Assembly (NCBI RefSeq): GCF_042738955.1
Contig: NZ_JBHYHC010000002.1
Span: forward strand, 183,073-247,072
Direction of reading: 5' to 3'
DNA length: 64,000 bases
DNA from: Umezawaea sp042738955
GTDB taxonomy: Bacteria; Actinomycetota; Actinomycetes; Mycobacteriales; Pseudonocardiaceae
The notes beneath the pieces are model-generated. The model did no database searches. It worked only from the letters and a program-made list of their open reading frames with translations, and was not told the DNA's origin. The translations under genes were made by a program, and so were the position numbers. This document shows positions 40,456 to 49,197 of the stretch, one piece after another; positions within the stretch are counted from its first letter, which is position 1; each line of letters begins with the position of its first letter.

Positions 40456-43398
40456 CTAGAACGGGAGCGCCGCCCGAGGCTCGGAACGACCGCGAGCCAG
40501 TGCCGTCCGGTACCCCTCCTCGCCCAACGCGGCCACGCACCGGTCCCGCAGGGCGAGGACGTCCGGATCGAGCGTGTCGGTGATCCCGCGCAACCCGAAC
40601 GCGGCACCGAGCGCGACCGCCGCCGACTCGGGAAACCCCCGGTCAAGGCACCACCGGGCGGCGTTCTCCAGCACCCCGGCGCGCACCGGCCCGTCCAGGA
40701 TCGCCGCCGACCCCTCCAACGCCGACCGGTGCAGGGCGCGGGCCTCCTCAAGGCGTCCCAACTCGCCCAGCACCACGGCGGTCGTCGTGTCCAGCAGCGC
40801 CACGAAGTGAGGGGTCGGCCGGGAGTCCGCGCCCCGCACCAGCCGCCCCGCCTCGGCGAGCGAGCGTTCCGCCGCGACCCAGTCACCTCGGCGGCGGGCC
40901 ACTTCGCCTCGGGCCTGCAAGACCCTGGCCAACGCCGTGGCGTCGGCCTTCTCGGCGACCTCCGCCGCCCGCTCCACCTCCGCGTCGGCCTCGTCCCACC
41001 GCCCCGCCCGCGCCCGCATCCGCGCCGACGTGGTCAGCAGCATCACCGGCCCGAGCAGCGCGTCGTCCCCGCCGAGGACCGCGCTGCTCGCGCGGGCGTC
41101 GTCCAACGCCGTCACGGCCCCCGCCGCGTCACCCCGGTTGTCCAGCACCACGGACAGCTCGTAGCAGGCGAACGTCCGCCCCCACCGGTCGCCCGCGACA
41201 TCGAACCCCTTGAGCGCGTCGAGCAGGTGCCGTTCCGCCGACGGCGTCCCGCCGGGGGTCATCTCGGCGGCCACGATCCCGTGCAGCAGGTGCCCGAAGG
41301 CGTCCATCCACGGGTCGGGGTGCCCGGCGAACCGGTCGGCCAGCGCGGTCACCTGAGTGATCGGGTCGTCCGGGATCCACGAGCTGATGGTCCACGCGGC
41401 GAACACCGCCGGGTGCACGACCGTCACGACCTCCGGCACCCCGCAGGCCAAGCGGCACAACGCGTGCGCGTCCGAGGACCCCGGCGGCGCGATCGCCCGC
41501 ACGGCCGCCGCCCGCTCGGCCGCTTCCCGTCGCGCCCCGAGCACGAACCACGTCCACAGCCGGGCCGCGAACATCCGCAGTGCCAGGTCCCCCTGCCCGA
41601 CGGCCAGCACGTGGTCCAGCGCGGCGTCCAGGTTGCCCCGCTCCCGGTCCAGCAGCGCGATCCACCGCGCCTGGTCGTGCCCGCGCACCAACGGGTCCGC
41701 GCTCTCGGCCAGCTCCACGTAGTACGCCGCGTGCCGCGTGCCGACGGACTCGACCAGCTTCCCCGCCGCGTACTCCCGCACGGTCGCCAGCAGCCCGTAC
41801 CGCACCTCGTCGCCGTGCTCCGACACCACGACCAGCGACTTGTCCACCAAGGCGGACAACAGGTCCAGCGGGTCGTCCTCGCCGCACACCCGCCGCACCG
41901 CGTCCGCCGTGGCGCCGCCGACGAACACCGACAACCGCGCCAGCAGCAGCCGTTCGGCGTCGTCCAGCAGGTCCCAGCTCCAGTCGACCACCGCGCGCAA
42001 CGTCCGGTGCCGGGCCGCCGCCGTGCGCTCTCCCCGGTCGAGCAGCCGGAACCGGTCCCCGATCCGCGCGGCGAGTTGACCGGGGGTCATCGACCGCAGC
42101 CGGGCCGCGGCCAGTTCGATCGCCAGCGGCAGCCCGTCCAGTTCCCGGCACACCCGTTCGACGTCCGGCGTCACGGTGAACCCCGGCCGAACGGCGGCCG
42201 CCCGGTCGGCGAACAGCGCGACCTGCGCATCGGAGTCCAAAGTGGACACCGGGTGCAGCGCCTCGCCGGTGAGCCCGAGCGGTTCCCGGCTGGTCGCGAG
42301 CACCCGCACCACCGACCGCGCCAGCAGCGCCCCGACCAGCGCCGCGACGGCGTCGACCAGGTGCTCGCAGTTGTCCAGCACCAGCAGGAGCGGCCGGTCC
42401 GCCACCACCTCGACGAGCCGGTCCACGGCGTCCACCAGCCCCGGCAGCACGCCGACGCCCGCCCGTCCGAGCTGCGCGAGCACGGTCGGCGCCACCCGTT
42501 CCGGATCCGTCACCGCCCCCAGCTCCACCACCCACGCCTCGCCCCCCGACCGGGCCGCCACCTCGACCGCGAGCCGGGTCTTGCCGACTCCACCGGGCCC
42601 GGTCAGCGTCACCAACCTGGTGTCCCGCAGGCGGTCCAGCACGAGCGCGAGGTCGGCGTCCCGCCCGACGAACGTCGTCCAGCGCGCGGGCACGTTGCCC
42701 CGCGCGGGCGCCGCCTCGGCCCGCAGCGCCACCCGTTGCGCGTCCCGCAGCTCCGGACCGGGATCCGCGCCCAGCTCGTCGGCCAGGGCGCGCCGGACCC
42801 GGTCGAACGCCCGCAGCGCGTCGGCGTGCCTGCCCTCGGCGCACAGCGCCCGCATCAGCCGCGCGTGCGCCCGTTCCCGCAGCGGGTGCGCGGCGCACAG
42901 CTCGGTCAGCTCCGGCACCAGCCCGTCCACGCCCGTGTCGGCCAGGTCCTCCAGTGCGGAGGTCCGCAGCTCGACCAGCCGGGAGGACGGCGGGTCGCCG
43001 CGCCACAACGCCAGCGCGTCCCGCAGCAGCACCGCCGCCCGTGCCGGCTCGACCGCACGGGCCTCGGCGACCAGCCGCTCGAACTCCCACGCGTCCACGG
43101 CGTCCGCCGGAAGGGCCAGCCGGTACCCGGTCGGCCGCGACTCGACGGCCGCCCTGCCAACGCCGGTGTCCGCGTCCAACGCCCGCCGCAGCCTCGCCAC
43201 CAGCGACTGCAACGCCGCCGTCGGGTCCGAGGGCTGCTCGTCCGGCCACAGGTCGGCGCACAGCGCGGCCGTCCCCACGACCCGGCCGGACGCCAGCGCG
43301 AGCCGCACCAGCAGCGCTCGCGGGCCGCCGCCCCCGACCGCGATCGGCGAGCCGTCGGCGCCGTGCACCTCCAGCGGTCCCAGGATCCCGATCCGCAT
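40456..43398 (-). CDS. SARP/AfsR-like regulator: BTAD plus NB-ARC ATPase plus TPR
   Basis: A 980-residue regulator. Residues about 1-90 are an OmpR-like winged helix (MRIGILGPLEVHG..., LCADLWPDEQPSDPTAALQSL), 95-240 the bacterial transcriptional activator domain, about 260-510 an NB-ARC-type ATPase with P-loop LTGPGGVGKTRLAVEVA and LLVLDNCEH. The rest is a helical TPR-like part. Such proteins often switch on secondary-metabolite genes on sensing a signal. The ATG has GGGGG upstream. It is divergent from a P450 over 244 bases, with a CGGAACG-N5-CGTTCCG repeat between. No biosynthetic core gene is in the window, so the target is unclear. Confidence 0.92.
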   Translation of the reverse strand: MRIGILGPLEVHGADGSPIAVGGGGPRALLVRLALASGRVVGTAALCADLWPDEQPSDPTAALQSLVARLRRALDADTGVGRAAVESRPTGYRLALPADAVDAWEFERLVAEARAVEPARAAVLLRDALALWRGDPPSSRLVELRTSALEDLADTGVDGLVPELTELCAAHPLRERAHARLMRALCAEGRHADALRAFDRVRRALADELGADPGPELRDAQRVALRAEAAPARGNVPARWTTFVGRDADLALVLDRLRDTRLVTLTGPGGVGKTRLAVEVAARSGGEAWVVELGAVTDPERVAPTVLAQLGRAGVGVLPGLVDAVDRLVEVVADRPLLLVLDNCEHLVDAVAALVGALLARSVVRVLATSREPLGLTGEALHPVSTLDSDAQVALFADRAAAVRPGFTVTPDVERVCRELDGLPLAIELAAARLRSMTPGQLAARIGDRFRLLDRGERTAAARHRTLRAVVDWSWDLLDDAERLLLARLSVFVGGATADAVRRVCGEDDPLDLLSALVDKSLVVVSEHGDEVRYGLLATVREYAAGKLVESVGTRHAAYYVELAESADPLVRGHDQARWIALLDRERGNLDAALDHVLAVGQGDLALRMFAARLWTWFVLGARREAAERAAAVRAIAPPGSSDAHALCRLACGVPEVVTVVHPAVFAAWTISSWIPDDPITQVTALADRFAGHPDPWMDAFGHLLHGIVAAEMTPGGTPSAERHLLDALKGFDVAGDRWGRTFACYELSVVLDNRGDAAGAVTALDDARASSAVLGGDDALLGPVMLLTTSARMRARAGRWDEADAEVERAAEVAEKADATALARVLQARGEVARRRGDWVAAERSLAEAGRLVRGADSRPTPHFVALLDTTTAVVLGELGRLEEARALHRSALEGSAAILDGPVRAGVLENAARWCLDRGFPESAAVALGAAFGLRGITDTLDPDVLALRDRCVAALGEEGYRTALARGRSEPRAALPF

Positions 43399-43530
43399 CA
43401 CGCCCCCATTCCACGGCAGCTTAGAACTCGCGCGCGGAATGCGGTGGCGCGTTCGTCCTATCCGGATCACCGGCGGGACCTCCGACTTCCCGAAGGGCGG
43501 GACACCGGCGAACGAACCGGACGCGCCGGA

Positions 43531-43549
43531 CGGAACGTCGTCCGTTCCG
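43531..43549. promoter_or_regulatory. Short inverted repeat in divergent promoter region
   Basis: CGGAACG at 43531-43537 and CGTTCCG at 43543-43549, with a 5-base gap, between the BTAD regulator and the P450. It could be an operator; in GC-rich DNA such a repeat can also arise by chance. Confidence 0.3.
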
Positions 43550-43642
43550 GCATCGTTGGTTATCGTTACCAGGGGTCGCGAGGCCCGCCGGTGGTGAGCC
43601 GCTCCCACCGACGGAACTGAGAACCGAACGACGGTGGGGTTA

Positions 43643-44932
43643 ATGTCGACTATGGCGAATCTGCGCTCTCGCGTGCTGGCCAGGCTCGGGCGGGGGTACT
43701 TCGCCCGGCTCCAGAAAAAGCCGCTCGACCTCTCGACGTTGTCGTTCTTCCCGAAATCCGCGCTCATGCCGCTGCGCCGGGACGGCCTCGATCCCGTGCC
43801 GGAACTAGGGGTTCGCCGCAGGCGCGAGCCGGTGAGCAAGCTGAAGCTGCCGTTCGGCATCAACGTGTGGTTGGTGACCGGTTACGAGGAGTCGAAAGAA
43901 GTACTCGGCAAGATCGAGGAATTCAGCAACGACTTCGTCAACCTGGTCGGCACCTCGGGCGGTCTTTCGTCGGACAGCAACCCCGGCGGCCTCGGCATGG
44001 CCGACCCGCCCGTGCACACCCGGTTGCGCAGGCTGCTGACGCCGGAGTTCACCATGCGCAGGCTGAGCAGGCTGGCGCCGCGCATCGACGCCATCGTGAC
44101 CGAGCGCTTGGACGCGATGGCCGCCACCGACGGCCCGGTCGACCTGGTGTCGGCGTTCGCGCTGCCCATCCCGTCGCTGGCGATCTGCGAACTGCTCGGG
44201 GTCCCCTACGAGGACCGCGACGACTTCCAACGCCTCAGCATGGCCAGGTTCGACCTGTTCGCCGGCGCGAACCCGTCGCTGGGCGCGATGTCCGAGTCGC
44301 TCGCGTACTTCATGGACGTCGTGAAGAAGCAGCGCGAACACCCCGGCGACGGGCTGCTGGGCATGATCATCAAGGAGCACGGCGACGAGGTTGGCGACCG
44401 CGAGCTCGCGGGCCTGGCCGACGGCGTGCTCACCGGCGGCTTCGAGACCACCGCCAGCATGCTCGCCCTCGGCGCGCTCGTGCTGCTGGAGGACCGCGAG
44501 GCGTTCGCCACGGTCCGCGACGACGACTCGGCCATCAACCAGTTCGTCGAGGAGCTGCTGCGCCACCTCACCGTGGTGCAGGTCGCGTTCCCGCGCTTCG
44601 CCCGCACCGACCTGGTGATCGGCGGCAAGCACATCGCGAAGGGCGACGTCGTCGTGTGCTCGTTGAGCGGCGCGAACCGCGACGAGTCGTTGGGCGACGA
44701 CATGGAGGTCTTCGACCCGACCCGCAAGTCCCCGTCGCACCTGGCGTTCGGGCACGGCATCCACCGCTGCATCGGCGCGGAGCTGGCGCGGATGGAGCTG
44801 CGGGCCGCGTACCCGGCGCTGGTGCGCCGGTTCCCCAACATGAGGCTGCACGGCACCCAGGACGACTTGGTGTTCCGCAAGACGTCCGTGGTCTACGGCG
44901 TCGAGGCCCTGCCCGTGGTGCTGTCCGACTAG
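43643..44932 (+). CDS. Cytochrome P450
   Basis: A 429-residue haem monooxygenase. C helix DPPVHTRLRRLLTPEF, I helix LTGGFETTASM (the usual A/G-G-x-E-T), ExxR in EELLRHL, and haem loop FGHGIHRCIGAELARME with the Cys ligand. About 30 extra N-terminal residues, basic and without a clear membrane helix, precede the usual start. GTG at 43634, ATG at 43643 and ATG at 43652 are all possible; GGTGGGG lies just in front of the second. It is divergent from the BTAD regulator and ends in a CTAG shared with the stop of the convergent permease gene. Redox partners are not adjacent. Confidence 0.93.
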   Translation: MSTMANLRSRVLARLGRGYFARLQKKPLDLSTLSFFPKSALMPLRRDGLDPVPELGVRRRREPVSKLKLPFGINVWLVTGYEESKEVLGKIEEFSNDFVNLVGTSGGLSSDSNPGGLGMADPPVHTRLRRLLTPEFTMRRLSRLAPRIDAIVTERLDAMAATDGPVDLVSAFALPIPSLAICELLGVPYEDRDDFQRLSMARFDLFAGANPSLGAMSESLAYFMDVVKKQREHPGDGLLGMIIKEHGDEVGDRELAGLADGVLTGGFETTASMLALGALVLLEDREAFATVRDDDSAINQFVEELLRHLTVVQVAFPRFARTDLVIGGKHIAKGDVVVCSLSGANRDESLGDDMEVFDPTRKSPSHLAFGHGIHRCIGAELARMELRAAYPALVRRFPNMRLHGTQDDLVFRKTSVVYGVEALPVVLSD

Positions 44933-46128
44933 ACCGTCGCCAGCGCCTCCGTCGGCGTCAGCCGGGCCGCCCGGATCGACGGGTGGATGCCCGCGAGGAC
45001 GCCGACGACCACCGCGCCGCCGAACCCCGCTCCCAGCGTCCACAGCGGGATCACCGGCGGCAGGTGGCGGTAGGCGGCGTAGCCGATCGTGGCCAGGACG
45101 CCGAGGGCCGTGCCCGCGACGCCGCCCAGCCCGGACAGCGCCACGGCCTCGGTCAGGAACTGGCCGCGGATGTGCCCGCGCGTGGCCCCGAGTGCTCGGC
45201 GCAGGCCGATCTCGCGACGGCGTTCGAGCACCGAGATGAACATGGTGTTGGCCACGCCGATGCCGCCGACCAGCAGCGCCACCCCGGCCAGTCCCAGGAA
45301 CAGCGACGAGAAGCTGTTCTCCGCAGCGCGCTTGGCGGCCAGCGCGTCGGACGGGCGGCTGACCTGCACCAGCCCCGGCAGCTGCGGGTAGAGCGTGGCG
45401 GGCAGGACCGCGCGCACGTCCTCCAGCGCGTCCTCGCGGGACTTCACGTAGACGACCGTGGGATGCCCGTCGAACCCGAGTTCCGCGCGGGCCACGTCCC
45501 ACCCGATCAGCACCGACCGCTCGAGGTCCGGCGCGAGCGGCATCGGCTCCAGGACGCCGATCACGGTGAACCACGTCTGCCCGATCATCACCTGCGGGGC
45601 GTGGCCGGGGGTGATCTCGGCGAACCCGAGCCTGCTCGCGGCCTTGAACCCCAGCACGACGGTCGGGAAGTCCTCGGTGGCCGTGTCCAGGAACTTCCCC
45701 GAGTGCACCTTCCCGTTGACCGTGTCCAGGAGGTTCGCCGTGCTGGCCAGCACCGTCAGCCCGGACCCGTCGGTCGGCGACACCCGGTCGGACCGCCGGA
45801 CCACGCTGTGGGCGTTGGCGACCGCGGCCGACGACAGCACCGGCCCGATCGCGGCGGCCTTGCGCTCCGCGCCCTCCGGCACCAGCACGGGCGAGTCGCG
45901 GTTCGGTACGGGCTCGGCGCGCAGCATGTTCGTGCCCAGCGCGGACAGCTCGCGCGTCAACCCGGCCTGGGTCGACGCGGGGATGCCGGTCACGACGATC
46001 ATCGTGGCGATCCCGATGGAGATGCCCAGCGCGGACAGCGCGGCACGGGTCTTGCGGGTGCTGACGCCGAGCAGCCCGAGGCGCAGCACGTCGCCGAACG
46101 ACAGCCGCACCGGTGTGGTGGAGATCAA
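44929..46128 (-). CDS. MacB/FtsX-type ABC permease
   Basis: A 399-residue membrane protein of the FtsX-like exporter family. The N-terminal membrane helix is followed by a large outer MacB-type domain (about 45-270), then three helices in the C-terminal FtsX domain (ALLVGGIGVANTMFISVLERRREIGLRRALGATRGHIRGQF). It works with the ATPase at 46125, overlapping by 4 bases, and the adaptor at 46802. The complex likely exports a peptide, lipid or antibiotic, or works as a mechanotransmission complex. Its stop shares CTAG with the P450 stop. Confidence 0.92.
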   Translation of the reverse strand: MISTTPVRLSFGDVLRLGLLGVSTRKTRAALSALGISIGIATMIVVTGIPASTQAGLTRELSALGTNMLRAEPVPNRDSPVLVPEGAERKAAAIGPVLSSAAVANAHSVVRRSDRVSPTDGSGLTVLASTANLLDTVNGKVHSGKFLDTATEDFPTVVLGFKAASRLGFAEITPGHAPQVMIGQTWFTVIGVLEPMPLAPDLERSVLIGWDVARAELGFDGHPTVVYVKSREDALEDVRAVLPATLYPQLPGLVQVSRPSDALAAKRAAENSFSSLFLGLAGVALLVGGIGVANTMFISVLERRREIGLRRALGATRGHIRGQFLTEAVALSGLGGVAGTALGVLATIGYAAYRHLPPVIPLWTLGAGFGGAVVVGVLAGIHPSIRAARLTPTEALATV

Positions 46129-46805
46129 CAGGGGCTCCCGGTGTCGGAGACGATCCGGCCGTCGCTGATCCGCACCTGGCGGGGGAGCGCGGCGGCGATG
46201 TCCCGGTCGTGCGTGATCACGGCGATGGTGGTGCCGTCGCGGTTGAGACCTGCCAGCAGTTCCAGCACCGCGTGGCCGTTGGCGACGTCCAGCGCGCCGG
46301 TCGGCTCGTCGGCCAGCACCAGCGACGGCTCGTTCACGACGGCCCGCGCGATGGCGACGCGCTGGCGTTCCCCGCCGGAGAGCTGGTGCGGCAGGTGGTC
46401 GACGCGGTGCGCGAGACCGACGCGGTCCAACGCCCGCAACGCCAACGGCCGCCGATGCTTGCGCGCGACCCCGGCGTAGAGGAGGCCGGTGGCCACGTTG
46501 TCCGCGGCGCTCAGCCCGTCGGTCAGGTGGAACTGCTGGAACACGAACCCCAGCGACCGGCCGCGCAACGCCGACAGCTGCCGGTCGCTCAGCCGCGTCA
46601 CGTCCTGGCCGCCCAGCTCCACGGTGCCGCTGGTGGGCAGGTCGAGGGTGCCGATGATGTTGAGCAGCGTGGACTTCCCCGACCCGGACGGGCCGACGAT
46701 GGCCAGCAACTCGCCCTCGTGGACGGACAGCGACACGTCGTCGAGCGCCGTCACGCCGCCCGGATAGCTCTTGGTCGCCCGGTGGACGGCCAGCACCGGC
46801 GTCAC
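46125..46805 (-). CDS. MacB/LolD-type ABC ATP-binding protein
   Basis: A 226-residue ATPase. Walker A GPSGSGKST, Q-loop VFQQFHLTDGLSA, signature LSGGERQR, Walker B LVLADEPTGALD (the ADEPTGxLD form of LolD/MacB/FtsE-type exporters) and H-loop VITHD. The GTG start overlaps the adaptor gene stop by 4 bases. It powers the permease at 44929. Confidence 0.95.
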   Translation of the reverse strand: MTPVLAVHRATKSYPGGVTALDDVSLSVHEGELLAIVGPSGSGKSTLLNIIGTLDLPTSGTVELGGQDVTRLSDRQLSALRGRSLGFVFQQFHLTDGLSAADNVATGLLYAGVARKHRRPLALRALDRVGLAHRVDHLPHQLSGGERQRVAIARAVVNEPSLVLADEPTGALDVANGHAVLELLAGLNRDGTTIAVITHDRDIAAALPRQVRISDGRIVSDTGSPC

Positions 46806-47860
46806 GACGTCGTCACGACCTTCAGCCCGGCCTCGACGCCCGCGCCCTTGACCTCCACCAGCTCCTTGGCGAACATGCCGGTCTGCACGGCCTTCAGCTC
46901 GCCGCCGGGCAGTTGCAGGGCGTAGCCGCCCTCGCGCAGGGCCACCAGCGCGCCGACCGGCACCGCGAGCACGCCCGCGTGCGTCTCGGTGGTCACCTTC
47001 ACCTGCACGGAAGCCGCGTCGAGGTCGGCGACGGCCGCCGCGTCGGCGGGCGTGACCGTCACGTCGACCTTCGGCGTCCCCTGCTGCGACTGGCCGTTCT
47101 GCTGGTCCACGGCGGTGGTGCTGACGGCGGTGATCGTGCCGGGGACCTCCTTGGCGTCCGGCCGCACGACCGTGACGGCCGCGCCGACCTTCAGCTTCGA
47201 GACCTCGGTCGCCGCCACCGGCACGGTCACGACCTTCGCGGTCGACGTGACCGACATCAGCTCGCCCGCGACCTCGTCGCCGGGCTGCGCCTTGACCGAG
47301 TTCACCCGCGCCGGGCCGGGCAGTACGAGCACCTGGCCGACGTCGAGGGTCCCGGTCTGCTCCAGGCCGGTGTCGCGCTGCCAGAGCTTCACCGCCGCCC
47401 CGAGCGCCTCCGTGTACGCGGTCTTCTCCGGGGTGCTCGCGCGCGTGCCGATGGCGTAGCCGAGTTCGACGAGGTTGTCCGCGACCACGGCCACGTCCCG
47501 CCCGACGTTCTCGGGCTTCTCCAGCTTGCGGAACAGCGGGGTGTCACCGAAGAACACCGGGACGGGCCGGTCGTTCACCCAGTACAGCGACGTGCCCCGC
47601 TCCGTCGTGTCACCGGGTTTCGGCAGCTTCGTCAGCAACCCCGTGCCCGCGCCCTTCACCGGCTGCGCCCCGCCGAACCCGAGCGTGCCCGCGAACGACT
47701 GCGTGTCGGACAGGTCGACCTTCACCACCGCGGTGGTGTTCAGCGGGGCCGACGACGGCGGCGCGGCCGTCGGCGTCTGGGCGCGCGCCACGAGCAGCGC
47801 GGCCCCGGTCCCGATCACGGCCGTGACGACCAGCGCCACCACGATCGTGGTCCTAGCCAC
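46802..47860 (-). CDS. Efflux adaptor (MacA-like, peptidoglycan-binding-domain containing)
   Basis: A 352-residue membrane-anchored adaptor. Residues 6-27 form the N-terminal membrane helix (IVVALVVTAVIGTGAALLVA). Residues about 115-165 resemble a peptidoglycan-binding helix group (VVADNLVELGYAIG..., AVKLWQRDTGLEQTGTLDVGQV), and the rest are beta-rich barrel domains as in HlyD/MacA-type proteins. The GTG start has GGAGG 6 bases upstream and overlaps the upstream lipoprotein gene by 8 bases. Monoderm bacteria use such adaptors with MacB-type transporters to pass cargo through the wall. Confidence 0.88.
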   Translation of the reverse strand: MARTTIVVALVVTAVIGTGAALLVARAQTPTAAPPSSAPLNTTAVVKVDLSDTQSFAGTLGFGGAQPVKGAGTGLLTKLPKPGDTTERGTSLYWVNDRPVPVFFGDTPLFRKLEKPENVGRDVAVVADNLVELGYAIGTRASTPEKTAYTEALGAAVKLWQRDTGLEQTGTLDVGQVLVLPGPARVNSVKAQPGDEVAGELMSVTSTAKVVTVPVAATEVSKLKVGAAVTVVRPDAKEVPGTITAVSTTAVDQQNGQSQQGTPKVDVTVTPADAAAVADLDAASVQVKVTTETHAGVLAVPVGALVALREGGYALQLPGGELKAVQTGMFAKELVEVKGAGVEAGLKVVTTS

Positions 47861-48392
47861 GGAACGCCTCCAGCTGGCACTTCTTCCCCAGCTCGTGGCT
47901 GCGCTCGGAAGCGTCCGCGGGCGACCGGTCGGTGTAGGTCCAGCCCGTGCCGAACGGCTCGACCGGCTCGATCGCCAACCCGGCGTCGTTGAGGCACTTG
48001 AGGTACACCCGGTACTTGTCCTTGTAGTCCGGTTTGGACTCGTCCAGCTCCGGCGGCTGCAACGGCAGCAGGTTCTCGCACGCCTTCGTCGCCGCGGCCT
48101 CGTTCGGGCTCTTGCCCTGGTCGCCACCCATGACGATCGGCGCGCCGTGCGCGGCCTTGCAGTCGCCGTAGGCCCCCCAGTACCGGTTCTCCTCCTCGTC
48201 GGACGAGTCCAGCCGCAACTGCGGGCGCTGTGACTCGCCACTGGGCGGCGCGGAGGAAAGCGTGGGGGAGCCACTGGACGACGTCGGGATGGAGGCGACC
48301 TTGGGGGCCGAGCCCGTGTCGGTGGCGGAACAGGCGGCCACCAGGGCGAGGGCGAGGAACCAGGGAGCGCCCCACCGGGCGGATCGGGTCAT
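47853..48392 (-). CDS. Lipoprotein of the export operon
   Basis: A 179-residue lipoprotein, first gene of the four-gene export operon. The signal peptide ends in ALVAAC with C21 lipidated; a Ser/Pro-rich linker follows. The mature part has ENRYWGAYGDCKAAHG, ACENLLPLQPPEL, YRVYLKCLNDAGL and GKKCQLEAF, so four Cys may pair. It resembles small actinobacterial lipoproteins encoded with MacAB-like transporters; no enzymatic motif is seen. It may bind the cargo or help to sense it. It is divergent from the OmpR-type regulator 100 bases away. Confidence 0.85.
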   Translation of the reverse strand: MTRSARWGAPWFLALALVAACSATDTGSAPKVASIPTSSSGSPTLSSAPPSGESQRPQLRLDSSDEEENRYWGAYGDCKAAHGAPIVMGGDQGKSPNEAAATKACENLLPLQPPELDESKPDYKDKYRVYLKCLNDAGLAIEPVEPFGTGWTYTDRSPADASERSHELGKKCQLEAFRG

Positions 48393-48492
48393 GCCGCGAC
48401 CCTCGCCGACGGATGTCAGGAACCTGTCAGGAGCTGGTGGTGCTCCCGTGGCGCCGCCCTGACCTGGGCTTGGGCGTCCCTATGATCGGGGC

Positions 48493-49197
48493 ATGTGCGC
48501 ACACATCGTGCTCGCCGAGGACGACGAGAAGCAGGCCGAGATCGTGCGCCGGTACCTGGAGCACGAGCGGCACAGCGTGGTCGTCGTGCACGACGGGCGG
48601 GCGGCGATCGACGTGGTTCGCGCGAGTCGGCCGGATCTGCTGGTGCTCGACGTGATGATGCCCAAGGTGGACGGGCTCGACGTGTGCCGGATCCTGCGCG
48701 CGGAGTCCGACGTGCTGGTGCTGATGCTGACCGCTCGGTCCACTGAGGACGATCTGCTGCTCGGGCTGGACCTCGGGGCCGACGACTACCTGACCAAGCC
48801 GTTCAGCCCGCGCGAGCTGATGGCCCGCGTGCGGACGTTGTTGCGGCGGGCCAGGGTCGCCGCGCCGGAGGACTCGGCGCTGCGGGTGGGGCCACTGGTG
48901 GTCGATCCGCTGCGGCACGAGGTGACGCGCGAGGGCGTGGCCGTGGAGTGCACGCCGGGGGAGTTCCGGCTGTTGGAGGCGTTGGCCGCGCAGCCCGAGC
49001 GGGTGTTCACGCGGGAGCAGCTGTTGGAGCACATGCACGGGTTCGACCGGTACATCACCGGGCGGACGATCGACGTGCACGTGATGAACCTGCGCAAGAA
49101 GATCGAACCCGACCCGCGCAAACCCGCCCACCTCGTGACCGTCTACGGCGTCGGCTACAAGCTCACCGGCGGCGGGAGGCGGGCGGGTGCGTCGTAG
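48493..49197 (+). CDS. OmpR/PhoB-type response regulator
   Basis: A 234-residue regulator. Receiver domain with E9-D10-D11, phospho-acceptor D53 in LLVLDVMMPKVDG, and K in DDYLTKPFSP. The winged-helix domain (about 128-225) has CTPGEFRLLEALAAQPERVFTREQL and GRTIDVHVMNLRKKI, VTVYGVGYKL. It overlaps its kinase by 11 bases and is divergent from the MacAB-like operon. This is the classic layout for antimicrobial-sensing pairs controlling an exporter. Confidence 0.95.
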   Translation: MCAHIVLAEDDEKQAEIVRRYLEHERHSVVVVHDGRAAIDVVRASRPDLLVLDVMMPKVDGLDVCRILRAESDVLVLMLTARSTEDDLLLGLDLGADDYLTKPFSPRELMARVRTLLRRARVAAPEDSALRVGPLVVDPLRHEVTREGVAVECTPGEFRLLEALAAQPERVFTREQLLEHMHGFDRYITGRTIDVHVMNLRKKIEPDPRKPAHLVTVYGVGYKLTGGGRRAGAS

